DNA of 64,000 bases. It comes from Hydractinia symbiolongicarpus. Its lineage: Eukaryota > Cnidaria > Hydrozoa > Anthoathecata > Hydractiniidae. Numbering within the stretch: position 1 is the first letter of the stretch; every line of letters begins with the position of its first letter. The translations under genes and the position numbers were made by a program. The notes beneath the pieces are model-generated. The model did not search any database and was not told where the DNA came from. It was given only the letters and a program-made list of their open reading frames with translations. Shown here piece by piece: positions 1 through 11,358 of this stretch. Location of the stretch: the NCBI RefSeq assembly GCF_029227915.1, contig NC_079879.1, positions 4,898,001 to 4,962,000 on the forward strand, in the 5' to 3' direction.

Positions 1-410
1 TTTCTAAATATTGTCCAGTCATTAGTTACGCCCTCGCGTGTAATTTTAGTTCCGCAAAACAATGCACCAGGAAGCGAAATTGAATGATAAACACTGCCAC
101 CAGTAAAAAATGCATTTGGCTGCGTTAAAAAATATTAAGAGGCGAATTTTGCAATTTCAAAAATCAATTTTGCAACATAAATCCAAATTTCTAAAACTAA
201 TACTTAACCTTTCTGGTAAATCAACTAATTTCTAAAACAACGCAAAATCAAATAATTTGTAAAATTCGCAAAAAAATAAATATTTAATCTTCAGCGGAAT
301 TCAGAATATTAAGGTCAGTTTAACAGCCGCAAAATTCTCACTTCTTTCTCTTTATTGGAGATTCAAAACATTATTGAACAACACTAATAAAGAACCACAA
401 GTAGTACGTA
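1..410. other. Intergenic, no gene seen
   Basis: Contains runs such as GCGAATTTTGCAA and ATTCGCAAAA, plus CTTCAGCGGAATTC near 290-303, which recurs inverted at about 9993-10006. It is probably degraded repeat DNA. No open frame of note. Confidence 0.4.
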
Positions 411-416
411 AAAATA

Positions 417-422
417 TTTATT
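417..422 (-). promoter_or_regulatory. Poly(A) signal of the NPM1-like gene
   Basis: AATAAA on the minus strand, about 77 bases past the stop codon at 499. It sets a short 3' UTR. Confidence 0.6.
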
Positions 423-498
423 TCCCTTTTTTATTATTTACATGCGGAGTAACACGGGAAACATACGACCTGTCACTACTTATCCTAAAAAACCAACA

Positions 499-3400
499 TT
501 ACTTCTTGTTCTTCTGCACGTAATCCCATAATTCCTTTTGAGACTAAAACAGAAAAATGGAAACAATTAAATATGATTCACTTTAATTAAAAGTTGTAGG
601 TTACCCTACCCTGCTTTATCTCCAAATCAACATTTTATTTTGTTTCTGATTACATTTTTACGTTAATCATCATAAGTCTAGCGCAAACAAGCCATAAATT
701 AGCTTAAAATTTATGGAAAGGACAACGATAAAAATTATCACAAAATACTGATGATCTACCTTTTGATCTGTAACTTTCATATTATTCTTCATAAAGTTAG
801 CGAATTTATCAAACTTTTTCGGTAAATTTGGCGACTAAAACATAAAAAAATATATAAAATAAAACAGCACAATAAAATATTTTGTTTGCTATAAGCAAAC
901 AAAAAACAATTTGACTTAAGACTCAAAAATAAGCTCATTTCTGCAACAAGCATTAAAAAATACCACAGAATACAACTTAACCGCTATAAAGCACAAATGT
1001 TATGCCATAGTTTGCCGCTTTGTAAACTAAGACACTTATATTGTGTTAATTTTTCATTGAAGTGAATAACAAAACTTATTGAGAATACAGTTTTCCTAAC
1101 GCAATCTGTGTTAGCGTAGACTATAGGTTAGATTATGCGAAGAAATGATAACAGACAGGTTAACTTTTTAATCAGAATTACCTTTAATAAAAATGCTTTT
1201 AATTCTTCAGGAGTCTACAAAGAAAAGAAACTTGGTTAAGGGCATGTTATTGATAGTGAGATAGTGAGGCGAGATGATAAATTTTATAAAGAGAAGAGCA
1301 ATCCAGTACATATGCTAAAACTTAAGTGTCACGTGTTACCGTTTAAACAAAAAGTCTATTCCACACAAACAATCAGCAAAAATACTTTTTTAATTTTACA
1401 GAAGTTTACAAAAACATACACATTGATTAAAATTAATTTACAAATTAGGAAGTGCCTCTGCTTAAATTTCCTGATTTTCTTAATGTCACAATATTTTCCC
1501 TAATGCACTCTCCTATTCCCTGAATAAATAAGAAAATGAAAATAAGTTTAACTACAAAAAATGCATCATGGATAAACCCTCTTTTCACCGTCCCTGTATC
1601 TAAGGGCTTCTTTTATGCAAAAACAAGAGTTATACCTTTTTAGCTGGTGTTTTAACATTCTCCTACAAAACAAAGACTAGTTTAAGATCACAGCTAAACC
1701 TTAAAAAAATCAGTATAAAATAATGCAATAGATACCTTTTTCCCCTGTTCTTTTGACGGAGTTTTCTGTTCTTTTTTAGCTTTTGCAGGAGTTGCATCTT
1801 TACTGTGTCCATTTATCTTTTTATTTGTTTTCTTTGCAGGTTTTTCTTCTTCCTCTTCATCCTCACTATCCTGAAACAAAATAAGAAAAAACAAAATCAA
1901 TATCGCTTGCATATATTATATCGAGGATTATGTTTGCAATAAACAAAAGATTGTACAAATTAGGCAAAATAATTTACAAGTTATACCAACTTTCTTGGTA
2001 ATTTAGCTCACCCCTTCTTCTTCATCATCATCTGATTCCATTTCATCATCATCATCTTCATCATCTGTATCAACATCATCGCCCTCCGGCTCGTCATCGC
2101 CTTCTTCGCTGTCATCATCAGAAGCTTCTTCAGCCTGATTATCCAGTAAACTGTTTTCCTGTTAAAATGAATTAGACAATTTTATTTGAAAAGAACAGGA
2201 TACTGGTTTTCAGCCAGTTTTCCACCAGGTGGAGCAAAAATGTGGAACAAAGTGGCCATTGCTATTAAAAAAATAGCTTCCCTTCTGCCTCCTCAACGTG
2301 TCGTTTTTGTTTTTCTACTTGTGGGAAATTTAATAAAAACTGTTGAAAGGAATGTAGAAATTAAACTTTGTAGAGTGTTTTAGGACATCTAAAACTTTTA
2401 AACTTTAATCACAAATTAATACAGTAATCAGCATAAAAAAAGTATGAAAATAAGACTTTTGGTAAAACGAATGAACACCTGAAAGAAATTTGCCTTGTGC
2501 AAAAATGTGATCGTATTTGCAAAATTTTTTTTTCAACATTTCTGAATGTTACAGCAAAATCATGTAAAAAAATGATTGTATTCTATCTAGTATTTTTTTT
2601 TTCAAAAAAATAAATTTTTAGTATTTTTTAGTATTTAATAATACCAGTTCTGCTCTACACTGAATAATCTGCCTTGTAAAAGACCAATTTTACATGTTGC
2701 AAACTTCTACCAACAACTGATTTTGCTGTGACTTTTATGTAAAAAATAAAACAAATTTTTTTTTTACCAATTCTTCATCAGATTCGTCTTCACCCCCATC
2801 ACTTTGTTGTTCGCCCTCATTACTTTCTTCATCACTTTCTTCAGCAACAGGAGCAGCCTAAAATAACATAAAAGAAATGCAGTAACATCATTGCTTGCAG
2901 GTTTTTTTTGCTAAATAATGATTTATTTTAAAGTAAAAAGTTCTTTTCATCACCAAACCGTAATGGGAGTCAGATTAAATCTGGCGATGTGATCCATGAA
3001 CATCAGGGTTTAAATTAGAAAAGTAAAGTCAGTTCGCAAAAATTTCGGCACCCTGTAATTAAGTAAACCACCATCTAGATATGGTCTGGGAACACCTTAG
3101 ATCAATTACCATTTTTCTATCCCTGTTCTTTGTTTTTAAAATGCGATCTCAAAAAGAATTTCTATCGCCGTTTTTTGTTTTTAAACTTTTAAAATGTGAT
3201 CTGACAAAGCATTTTTATTGCCGTATTTTGTTTTTAAACTTTTAAAATGGGATCTAATGAAGCTTTTCTATGGCAACTTAAAAATATTTGATTCACAATT
3301 TTATCATTTTCTTTGCAAAGTGATTCGCAAAAATGGCATTTCTTTTCGCGAATTGTTAATTTGAACCCTGAACGTATACACATGCTAACTTACATTAACA

Positions 3401-5067
3401 AAAGAAACACAGAATTAATACCTTCTTTTTTTTCGCTGGTTGCTCATCCTTTTTGCTTGTTATTAAAGGTCTTTTTGCCTGAAACAATACATTTTACATT
3501 AGAACTACTACATCAAAACCAACTACAATAAAGAATATCTAAGGTAAAACTTTAGGCAATAAATACCGGACTTGCTGGGTTTTTAGTAATACTTTTCTTT
3601 TGGTCTTTTTTATCTTCAGGTTTAACCTCCACTTTTTTAGATTTATCTTGTACATTTTTGGTTTTAGCTGGCATCAAATCTGGTACTTCCTCATCTAAAA
3701 AAAATATTCAAATATCTAACTATGATTGGAAACAGAACGATTAACAGCATTAAATCGTCATTGTATTACCTTCTGAGCTTTCCTCATTTTCATCAAAGTC
3801 CAATGGAAGAGCTTGTAGATGGACACCACATAATGACAGAGGTCCAGCCCCCTCTTTCAATATAAATTTGGTTGTGTTGCAAAATCCAAGATCAAGATGA
3901 ATACATTCTTTTCCTCCTATCCGTAGTGAAACTATGGGACATGATATTTTTTTACCATCATCATCCTCTGTTGTCACCTCAACAAGATTCCTTTCACCAT
4001 CTTTTGCTTTATGGCCAAGACATGCTGCCGTTATTTGAAGTTTGTGCTCTACGTCATCTTCAGTTTCAGCACTTGGATCCCAAACAATTTCTTTCTTGTC
4101 TTTGCTTAGGGTGCAACCTGTAATATGAATTCAACACTTGAAACAACAGTTGTATTTCATACAATTTGCTTGCTAAGTCCAACAAATTTGTTTAGTTTGA
4201 GGATTGTCTTTTTTATGGCTAAGTAAACAGATTTGAAAGTGCTGTCAAAGTGTTTAGACATACAATACCCAATTAAAAATAAAGTATAATGTCTTTTATT
4301 TTTTACATATGTTCATGAAACAAAAGTTTTATGTTTTAGCTGCCACTGATTAAAAAACATTTTTTTACTGGAGAAACTAGTATATTTATAATAAATAAAT
4401 ACTATAAAATTTCGGACAACAGTTATTTTTTCAGATATTTTACGTTTTTAGACATTTTGACCTAAATATACCAAATATTGTCCAAAAATATTTTCTGCTA
4501 ATGATATGGACAATTTATCTGAGTTTTGATAAAAGAATAACACACCATTTTTAAACATAATGAGAATATTTTAATCTTTTGATTTTTTATTGTCTAGCTA
4601 GCTAGCTATGCTTGGTATTTTATTGAGTTTAATATTCTTTTCACAGAATATAAAAATACCTTATTTTGTTATTGAGAAATCCTGTTTTAACTGAGAGGTA
4701 TATATTGAATTATTTTTTCATAACATTTTTGTCCACTAATAAACAGCCATGACACATTCCATCTCCGAAGGCTATATAAAATATAATTTTTTTAATATAA
4801 TCTTCATAATATATGAAAATCATATTCAAATACAAGTATAGTAGAAGTACACTAGCTATCTACAGAAAAAAGAAGCTTTATCACATCTCTATGTGCAGCC
4901 TTTTTTATCGTAAGAGAAAAAATTCAATTTGTATAAGGTTCAAAGAAATATGGTTAAATACATTGTTTTACTATAGTCTCTTAATTAATGGTCTTTTGAA
5001 ACTGCAAAGTCGGACTGGTAGGAAGAAAATCTTTACCCCAAAATTCCTCATGAGCATCGTTGGCCAT
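499..5067 (-). CDS. NPM1-like: Nucleophosmin/nucleoplasmin-type histone chaperone, 11 exons, 371 aa
   Basis: Exons: 5037-5067, 3770-4117, 3567-3694, 3422-3478, 2768-2857, 2012-2158, 1736-1870, 1637-1663, 1182-1214, 760-834, 499-543. All have GT-AG borders, phases close, and the sum is 1116 nt. Residues 8-118 read as the pentamer-forming nucleoplasmin core: it opens with EEFWGCTLSKDK, followed by VSLRIGG and the GAGPLSLCGVHLQAL strand pair. A KKKK cluster (about 185-188) resembles a nuclear localisation signal. Two long Asp/Glu tracts (about 195-275) are the histone-binding acidic segments, followed by a Lys-rich linker. Residues 322-371 match the NPM1 C-terminal three-helix bundle (TPEELKAF, KKFDKFANFMKNN, VTDQKSQKELWDYVQ), which in vertebrates binds nucleic acid and G-quadruplexes and directs the protein to the nucleolus. 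Only the first of the two C-terminal Trp of human NPM1 is present; the second position is Tyr. The family chaperones histones and ribosome assembly in nucleus and nucleolus. The start is the first ATG, with a short exon ending at a GTAAAG donor. Confidence 0.95.
1374..1417 (-). pseudogene. Possible relic of a duplicated NPM1-like exon 9
   Basis: On the minus strand this stretch resembles the 33-base exon 1182-1214 with its acceptor. Both read TTGTA(A/G)ACT(T/C)CTG, then AATTAAAA and a TTTTT-rich end. Here the acceptor AG is AA, the frame runs into TGA and no donor follows, so it could not be spliced in. It lies in the intron just upstream of exon 9. In AT-rich DNA a chance match over 40 bases is possible. 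Confidence 0.35.
3113..3276. repeat. Minisatellite, about 54-base unit, 3 copies
   Basis: The unit TTTCTATCGCCG, TTTTTGTTTTTAAAC, TTTTAAAATG(T/G)GATCT recurs three times in a row with small changes, followed by a partial fourth unit. It lies in the intron between exons 4 and 5 of the NPM1-like gene. Confidence 0.75.
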
Positions 5068-6010
5068 TTTATTTACTTGAGCACGTGAAAAGAAGGAAAA
5101 CCGGGTTTCCTCGTAAATTTTCTGGAGTTCTGGTCGCACCCTTTATCAATTTTATAGAATTGCGGACATATTTTTATCATAGTAAATCCGTCCTGCGTTG
5201 CTGATTAAAGGACATAGCCCTAATCAATGCCAAACATATGATGGCCATGCGGTCTTGTTGTTCGCAATCGTATTGATTTGACGATTGACTGGATTGTATT
5301 ATTTAAACATGATGCGTCTGTCCACTAAATATTAGCTGTCTATATCTTTTACCAGTATACTAGCATGATATAGGAACTAACATGTTTTTGTTGTGACATC
5401 ACTAGCTAGCTAGAAGCTTCAAAATCACAAATGAGCTAGGAAAAAGAACTTTTATAGATGAGTCGCGAATGTACCAAGTTCCGTATATGCGCGCGCATCC
5501 TGACAGGCAAGAAGAAAAGGACCGCATAGCCAAATTGAATATAAGGTTGAAAATGCATTGAAATTGTTTTTCTCAACTACTATTATCCAGCCTTTTTGAA
5601 GCAATGCCAATTTTAGCATCAGTTTTTTTGCCTGTGCACATGGCGTGTGCATGTCCATTGTCAATTAAATCAAAACGTCACGCTGTAACTCATCTATAGA
5701 ACGTCTTTATTATAAAACTACTTTGCTCTAAAACAATAGATGATGTGTATATTTTACATGACTGCTACCCCTCGCAAATATGGAGAGGTATTCTTGCGAT
5801 TGGATTCGTGTCATAATACTGAACCAATCACACTGTTTTTGTGAGGAAACCTATCTATGTTTTAGATACTGCTTAATTTTTCCCATTTTGTGACATTTTA
5901 ACGCCATTTTGCTTGTAAGTTCTGTTTAATTAAGGTTGCTACTGTTAAGGTTTGACTGTGAAAAGTCCACTTTGTACCCCATCGGAGAGCAATGAAGCAG
6001 AACATTCCGA
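5068..6010. other. Upstream region of the NPM1-like gene, no gene seen
   Basis: Should hold the promoter and 5' UTR of the minus-strand NPM1-like gene. I see no clear TATA box in phase with the start. Open frames here are short and lack splice context or recognisable motifs. Confidence 0.4.
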
Positions 6011-6016
6011 CCACAA

Positions 6017-6225
6017 GAATACCCTATTTATTATTTCCAGGAGGGGCCATGGCTTGAAAGAGAAGTATTTAATGCACATTTTAAGCTATCATGCAGCGAT
6101 AAATAGATGTGCATATTTTACATGGCCACCCTCACATATATTGAAGTATTTATTATTTCCAGGAGGAGCCATGGCTTAGATAGAGAGTCCTACAATATTT
6201 AATGGTCATTTTGAGCTATGCAAAC
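6017..6225. repeat. Tandem duplication, about 120-base period, two diverged copies
   Basis: TATTTATTATTTCCAGGAGG then GCCATGGCTT at about 6025-6056 recurs at about 6148-6177. Each copy is followed by AGAGA, then ATTTAATG and CATTTT(A/G)AGCTAT. A looser relative of the spacer (TGTGTATATTTTACATG) lies near 5744. Not recognised as a named family. Confidence 0.55.
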
Positions 6226-6254
6226 CAAATTAGGGCCCTCACTCTACTAGACGA

Positions 6255-6345
6255 CTTCTGGCAACATCCAACGGCCATCTGCCCAATTTTCCTCACATGG
6301 CTTGTGTTAACCTGGTGCTATGGTAACATTCAATCGCGCATGTTG
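6255..6345 (-). repeat. SINE body fragment
   Basis: Carries CCAATTTTCCTCACATGGC and flanking TTAACCTGG, also found at 17978-18012 inside a SINE and at about 8617-8655. There is no tRNA-like head here, so it is a 5'-truncated copy. Confidence 0.5.
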
Positions 6346-6379
6346 AATATATACAGTCCTTGGCTGGGCCGCTATTTCT

Positions 6380-6439
6380 GCACCTGATCTTTCTGGCTCG
6401 TACTGAAATCTAATAACAGTAAAGTTCAAAGACATTTTA
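6380..6439 (-). pseudogene. Fragment of P2X7-like exon 1
   Basis: Reads MSLNFTVIRFQYEPERS from 6439 downward, against MSSSNKNFTVLGFQYEPERS in the gene at 10635-11358. It stops after about 18 codons where homology ends, so it is a truncated duplicate and not a gene. Confidence 0.75.
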
Positions 6440-6622
6440 TTTACGTTACGAAATATAAAATTATTTTCTCATGCAAAAAAACTTATTTACTTCCTACTAA
6501 AAACTTACACTATATTGCTGGGGGTGTTTTTATATTTCGCTCGCTCTATCTTTCTTTCTGAATTGCTTTCCGTCACATGAATAATTACGCATGTTAATGT
6601 TTTAACCCAGTCTTTTTTGCGC

Positions 6623-8337
6623 ACATCATCATCATCATCATCATTCTCGGCTTAATGTCCGTTTTCCATGCATGGGCATGGGTTGGATGGGGTATATTAA
6701 TGACCCTCTTCCAATCTGATCTAGACTGGGTTAGATCTAAACGCAACTTCCTCTGTTTTAAGTCTGTCCTTATAACCTCCTGCCAAGTATTTCTTGGTCT
6801 GCCTCTGGGCTTTGCCCTAGGAACTATCAAGTCTCTACACTTTCTTACCCAATTATCCCCCTCCGTTCTTTCCAAGTGCCCCAGCCAATTCAATCTTCTT
6901 ATCTGGATAACATCTTTAATTCTACAGATACTTAGCCTGCTTCTTAGCTCATCTGAACTCTTTCTGTTTCTCAGACTGACGTTACAAATCCACCTAACCA
7001 TTCTCGTATTATTCCTTTCTAAACGGTCAAGATCTTCCTGCTTCACTGCCCATGTCTCACTACTGTACAACATAACACTTCTTACACAGGCCTCATGCAA
7101 CCTACCTTTTAACTCAATTGACAAGACTCTGCTAGTCAACAAAGGAAGTAACTCTCTGAATTTTTTCCAAGCAGAACCTATCCTGCAAGTAACACTTCTT
7201 CCAACACCCCCTTCACTGCCCAACATATTACCTAAGTAACAGAAGTTCTCAACTATCTCAACGAGCTGCTGTTGTACATCATTGAAGCTAGAAATACTTC
7301 ATTCTCTATAATCTCACCTTTGCAACGCTTGCATACAAACTGAATGTCAGCTCTTTACCTTCCACCAGTACTACTGTACTTCTTATGTACCCAATGCTTG
7401 CAAGTCTGACAAAAAAATTAAATTACCTACAAGGTCACACTTGGCTGCAATGCTACTAATCATGACTTTAGACTTTGCTGTGTTCACTTTTAGCCCTTTC
7501 TCTTCTAGTCCTTTCTTTCACTTCTCAAACTTTTCAAGTAATTCTTCCATGGACTCTGCTATGAGAACCAAATCATCTGCATACAATAACTCCCATGGAC
7601 AACCTGTTCGGAACTCCATTACCAGCTTGTCTAAGACTAGAACAAACAACAACGGACTAAGAACCCTGATGTACACCAACTTTTACACTAAATTCATCAC
7701 TAAGTGAATCGTTAATCCTGACACGACTTCTAGCATTGCTGTACATAGACTGTACCATCGTAACTAGCCACTCATCCACAGCTAATTTTCTTATAGTCCA
7801 CCACATAATTTTAAGTGGCACTCTATCAAAGGCTTTCTCTAAATCTACAAAGGTAAAAAGAGATTCCTTCTCTTTCCTAAATACTTTTCCTGAAGCTGTC
7901 TGAGTAAAAATATTGCATCTGTAGTGCCACGCCCTGGAACAAAACCAAATTACATCTTATCTATAGTAACTTATCAATCACTCTTTCAATAACTTTCATT
8001 ACTTGATCAACCAACTTCAAACCTCTATAGTTACCTCTTTCTAATGCATCACCCTTGCCCTTGAAAGAACTCACTATTACACTCGACTGCCACTCACTCG
8101 GAATAGAACCATCCTTTATAATCTGATTAGCAAGACTTGTAATAAGCTCAACTCCAATATATCCAGATGCTTTTATCATCTCTGCAACAATACCTGATAC
8201 TCCTGCAGCCTCACCAATCTTTAATTTCCCAATTGCTTCCACTACCCATTCTGTCATGATATGCATAGCTGGCCCTTCTACAACATCATCATCAGACAAA
8301 TCCCAATCAAACTCAGTGTTAAGCACATTCACACAAA
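6623..8337 (-). mobile_element. 5'-truncated non-LTR retrotransposon (LINE), reverse transcriptase remnant
   Basis: Read on the minus strand, bases 7961-8337 give RT finger motifs (EFDWDLSDD, GIVAEMIKASGY, SEWQSSVIVSSFKGKG, NYRGLKLVDQVMKV). Bases 7572-7583 encode the YADD catalytic box in the context LLYADDLVLIAESMEELL. Bases 6655-7226 give the C-terminal region (LYSSETWAVKQEDLDRLER, RRLNWLGHLER, KCRDLIVPRAKPRGRPR). Stops and frame changes separate the blocks, and the endonuclease half is absent, so the copy is dead. The 3' end carries a short (ATG)n tail at about 6624-6643, as some LINE clades do. Clade not assigned; an RTE- or Jockey/CR1-like RT is possible. It inserted into an older element (6380-8484). 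Confidence 0.88.
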
Positions 8338-8582
8338 AGGAATGAAGCCATGCTTCAGCATGTATATTGAAAAAAGTTAGCAGATATAAATGACATGAGA
8401 AACTTTTATGGAAAAAGAAATATATTTTTGTGAGTTTTTTTTCATAACTTGAAATATACAACTTTATTTTTACCGTACAGTCCCTTTTAAACGCTCAAAA
8501 CGCCTGCACTTTTTATGTTGTATGCGGCTTATTGGCACCCTCGTCAATTAAAGTCTGACACTGACAGACAACTAATTGCATT

Positions 8583-8680
8583 CAACAACATTCAACGGCC
8601 CACACAGTGTGCCATTTCCCCAATTTTCCTCACATAGCATTAACCTGGGACTATGTATGGTAACATTCACTCGCCCATTG
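8583..8680 (-). repeat. SINE body fragment
   Basis: Shares CCAATTTTCCTCACAT(A/G)GC, TTAACCTGG and GGTAACATTCA with 6255-6345. The two fragments share the same flanking words, so they may be copies of one longer unit. The following 8680-9530 holds no gene that I can recognise. Confidence 0.5.
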
Positions 8681-10000
8681 TGAGACGCTGGCAGAGGAGG
8701 AATTTTACCCCAGTCTCCCACACAAAGTGTAGGAGTTATAACTGAGCTGCAGCACCATTATTATCGAGTCATCGACCTGGGTGGTCTGGGTGATATGCAC
8801 AACCTGCATCTCAGATAAACTAGTGTATATTGATTTACTTTCACCACCAAACTAGTTTTGCCACAAAGAACAAACCTCTATTCTTAAACATATTCATTTT
8901 CACTTTAGTGTTTTGTGTACTTATCGTGGACTCTGGCTAAATATATAAAACCTAATACTTACCCATGCGCCCTCTCTTTACGAATAGTTTGCTTTGAACA
9001 AAGACAAGACTAGTATTATCCAGAAATTTTTACAGTAACTGGCCTGGCCAGGAGACGTGTGTGATCGCACGATTTATCGCTCGCGTAAGAGACTTTATCA
9101 GAATTTTCTAGAGATCTTATGATATATTTTTCTCACATTTTAAGAGAATCTACTAAATAAGCACCACCAAAAACACAAAGCTTATGAAGAACGATTGTCT
9201 TATTATGAAAAACATGAGCTAAAGAGAACATTAAGGCCGGCCCCTTTCCTTCATGCTGACACTTATGCTCGGCTGGTGCTTTACACTGAGACTCGAACAA
9301 AAATTGAAAGAGCAATTGGAACCATGCCACAAGTCATTCCGACCTTTATCGTCACAGAGAATACTGCAATAAGAGTGCGTACCCATGCAAGTTAAATATA
9401 ACCAGAACATGGGAGAGGTTAGGTGCCTTGTACCTTAATACAGCTTTCAGACAAATGTTCTCGTGATGTAATACCAAAGACATGTTGCATAAAGTTTTAA
9501 AAATATAGCAAATCTGCCAACACATAATCGCGTTCTATTCGATTCGTAATAATAATAAAAAAATTGTATATTGTATTAAAGGGACTGTCCCGTAAAAAAA
9601 TAAGTTTTATTATATCAACTAACATGTACTTATTACTAAAGAATATCTGCTTCTTTTAAAACATAGTATATTAATACGCTCATATGAGTTGTTTTCTTTT
9701 TACATTTTCCTCATGAAGCATCACCTTTGGCTTGCCATTTTGTTTGAATAATTCAGCATGAATGAGAGGCTAAACACACATGTTTCCCCTGACGTAGCAC
9801 AATGGTGAGAAAATTAAAACAAAACGCGCTAGCCCGTTAAAGGATAGACCGCAACAAAAAATCTTATTGACTTACTTTATTTTCGTTTATTATTTTTTAA
9901 GTCAGTTAATACCCCCGTGTAGCATATATTCGGAAATGTGTTATAAATAATTTACCAGATTTCACAGGTTCTGTTATTATTCGCTAAAGGCGATCCGCTG

Positions 10001-10399
10001 AAGATAAAATTTAAAGATCAAAATGTAAAAGAGGCCGCTTCAGCGCGACATTATGCAATTTCCCCTCGAAAGCAAAATAACGTTTTTGTTTCTTTTTGTG
10101 AAACAACAATTAACAGAACAAAGCTGCCAGCTAAAGTATTTCTATGTTCTGACTATTATGAAGAAACCTGCTTTGACCCAAGCTGGAAACTTCAGAATGA
10201 ATTATTTTATAAAGATCGTCCTTGCAAACGGCGGTTGATTCCAAATTCTTTGCTGACAATTTTTTGTCATAAGACTGCCCCTAAGGAACGTACATCCTCC
10301 ACATCACGAGCCAAACGAAGTCAATCTAAAGACTTTTTTTTTAAAGACTTTAAATCCGTTTTTTTTTATAAGAATGTTAATCTTGAAAATTATTCTTAA
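10001..10399 (+). pseudogene. THAP zinc-finger domain fragment
   Basis: One frame stays open across these bases and ends with TAA at 10397-10399. From about 10106 it reads TINRTKLPAKVFLCSDYYEE, then TCFDPSWKLQNELF and KRRLIPNSLLTIF. This matches the second half of a THAP domain: the Cys-x2-His zinc pair followed by the conserved Trp/Leu region and the closing AVPTIF-like box. The zinc His is Tyr here (CSDY instead of CSDH), and the N-terminal Cys pair is not seen. No start Met is in place. THAP domains bind DNA in transposases and host factors; this copy is probably a decayed transposase DNA-binding part. Confidence 0.6.
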
Positions 10400-10634
10400 T
10401 TTCCTCGTATTTTGCTATTGGTATTGACAAAGCCTTGAATGTTCTTAACATTTCTTGAGTATATCATCTTCGTTCCCATTCCTTTTTATTACTTCGTTTG
10501 ATCGTTATTAGTTGGTGAAGTCAGCCTACGTTTCTGAAAAAACAGATACAAATACTAATACGAAAAAAATGTGTATGACTTTTGTAAATATGTACAAGTA
10601 GTGTATATAACTATTCGTTTTCTATCTCCGCTAT

Positions 10635-11358
10635 CTAAGAAAAATCCATTTCAACCAGTTCTCCCCCTTCTGCGTCCCCCCTAAACCCAGTGTATCGTCC
10701 ATCTACACTAGGATACTCCTTCCTGATCTTACAAACTGCACACGCTGGTATGACACGTTGTACACCTTGCCCAAGTTTGTTGTGGATAAACCAGCAAAAC
10801 TGTCGATAAGCACCGTAACGGTACGTCCTAAAATTTTTAGCAAAATAAGTTAAGTCAATCGTCGAATTTTTAGTAACGCGGGAGAGATTAAATAGATTAC
10901 CTATTTGGTACATGGTCACGCTCAGGTAAACCGCGACTTTTCCGGTCATATAGCCCTAACACATCTTTCAACAACACGATGTAGTTAAAATGTGGATGCT
11001 GTGTGATCTTAAAATAATTATCATGAAGTTAGAAAAAAGTCTGGAAATATAAACTCCCCTTATTATTTTTGGAAATATATAAAAATAAATCGCTACCATT
11101 AAGATTGAAGTATTTTATGGCATCGATTTCAACACAGCAAACACACTCTTTCTCTGTCGGCATCCTCTCACATTTACCACAACGACACCAATCAGTAACA
11201 GGCTTACACAATCTAGGATTTTGCTGAGGATCGAAGTCTGCCTGATCAACAACAGCATCATTAAAAACCCGCCTAGGCTGTGACGCTATTTCGGAATCTG
11301 ATCTTTCTGGTTCATACTGAAATCCTAATACCGTGAAATTTTTGTTCGACGAAGACAT
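10635..11358 (-). CDS. P2X7 intracellular (ballast) domain-like protein, three exons, junction 1 unresolved
   Basis: Exon 1 is 11097-11358: MSSSNKNFTVLGFQYEPERS, then DWCRCGKCERMPTEKECVCC, a Cys-rich zinc-site-like segment. Exon 2 is about 10901-11007 (ITQHPHFNYIVLLKDVLG). Exon 3 is 10635-10827: YRYGAYRQFCWFIHNKLG, VIPACAVCKIRKEYPS, GRYTGFR and a short acidic tail. This follows the C-terminal cytosolic domain of P2X7 receptors (AYRCYATWRF, RKEFP, GQYSGFK). There is no channel part or membrane helix, so it would be a stand-alone soluble protein of about 187 residues. In P2X7 the domain binds zinc and guanine nucleotide; the function of stand-alone copies is unknown. The best donor (phase 1) and acceptor (phase 0) of exons 1 and 2 do not agree, so the copy may be a pseudogene. 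It lies inside the 9581-11740 element. Confidence 0.7.

Larger units (their letters stand above)
6380..8484 (-). mobile_element. Broken second copy of the P2X7-bearing inverted-repeat element, split by a LINE
   Basis: Bases 6380-6622 and about 8338-8484 together match 11283-11740, the first exon and upstream part of the intact-looking element at 9581-11740. Shared landmarks are AATTACGCAT, TTTAACCCAG, GCCATGCTT and the terminal block ending ACAGTCCC at 8484. The left part, including the rest of the gene and the left inverted repeat, is missing, so the copy is truncated at about 6380. The LINE at 6623-8337 interrupts it. Confidence 0.7.

Noticed and set aside
6655-7239. Long plus-strand open frame (194 codons)
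   Set aside because: Shadow of the LINE reverse transcriptase on the minus strand, which has the family motifs.
8453-9613. A 1.1 kb element with its own inverted repeats at 8453-8484 and 9581-9613
   Set aside because: The two ends belong to neighbouring copies of one family: 8484 is the right end of the broken copy, and 9581 is the left end of the next copy. 8485-9580 is flanking DNA.
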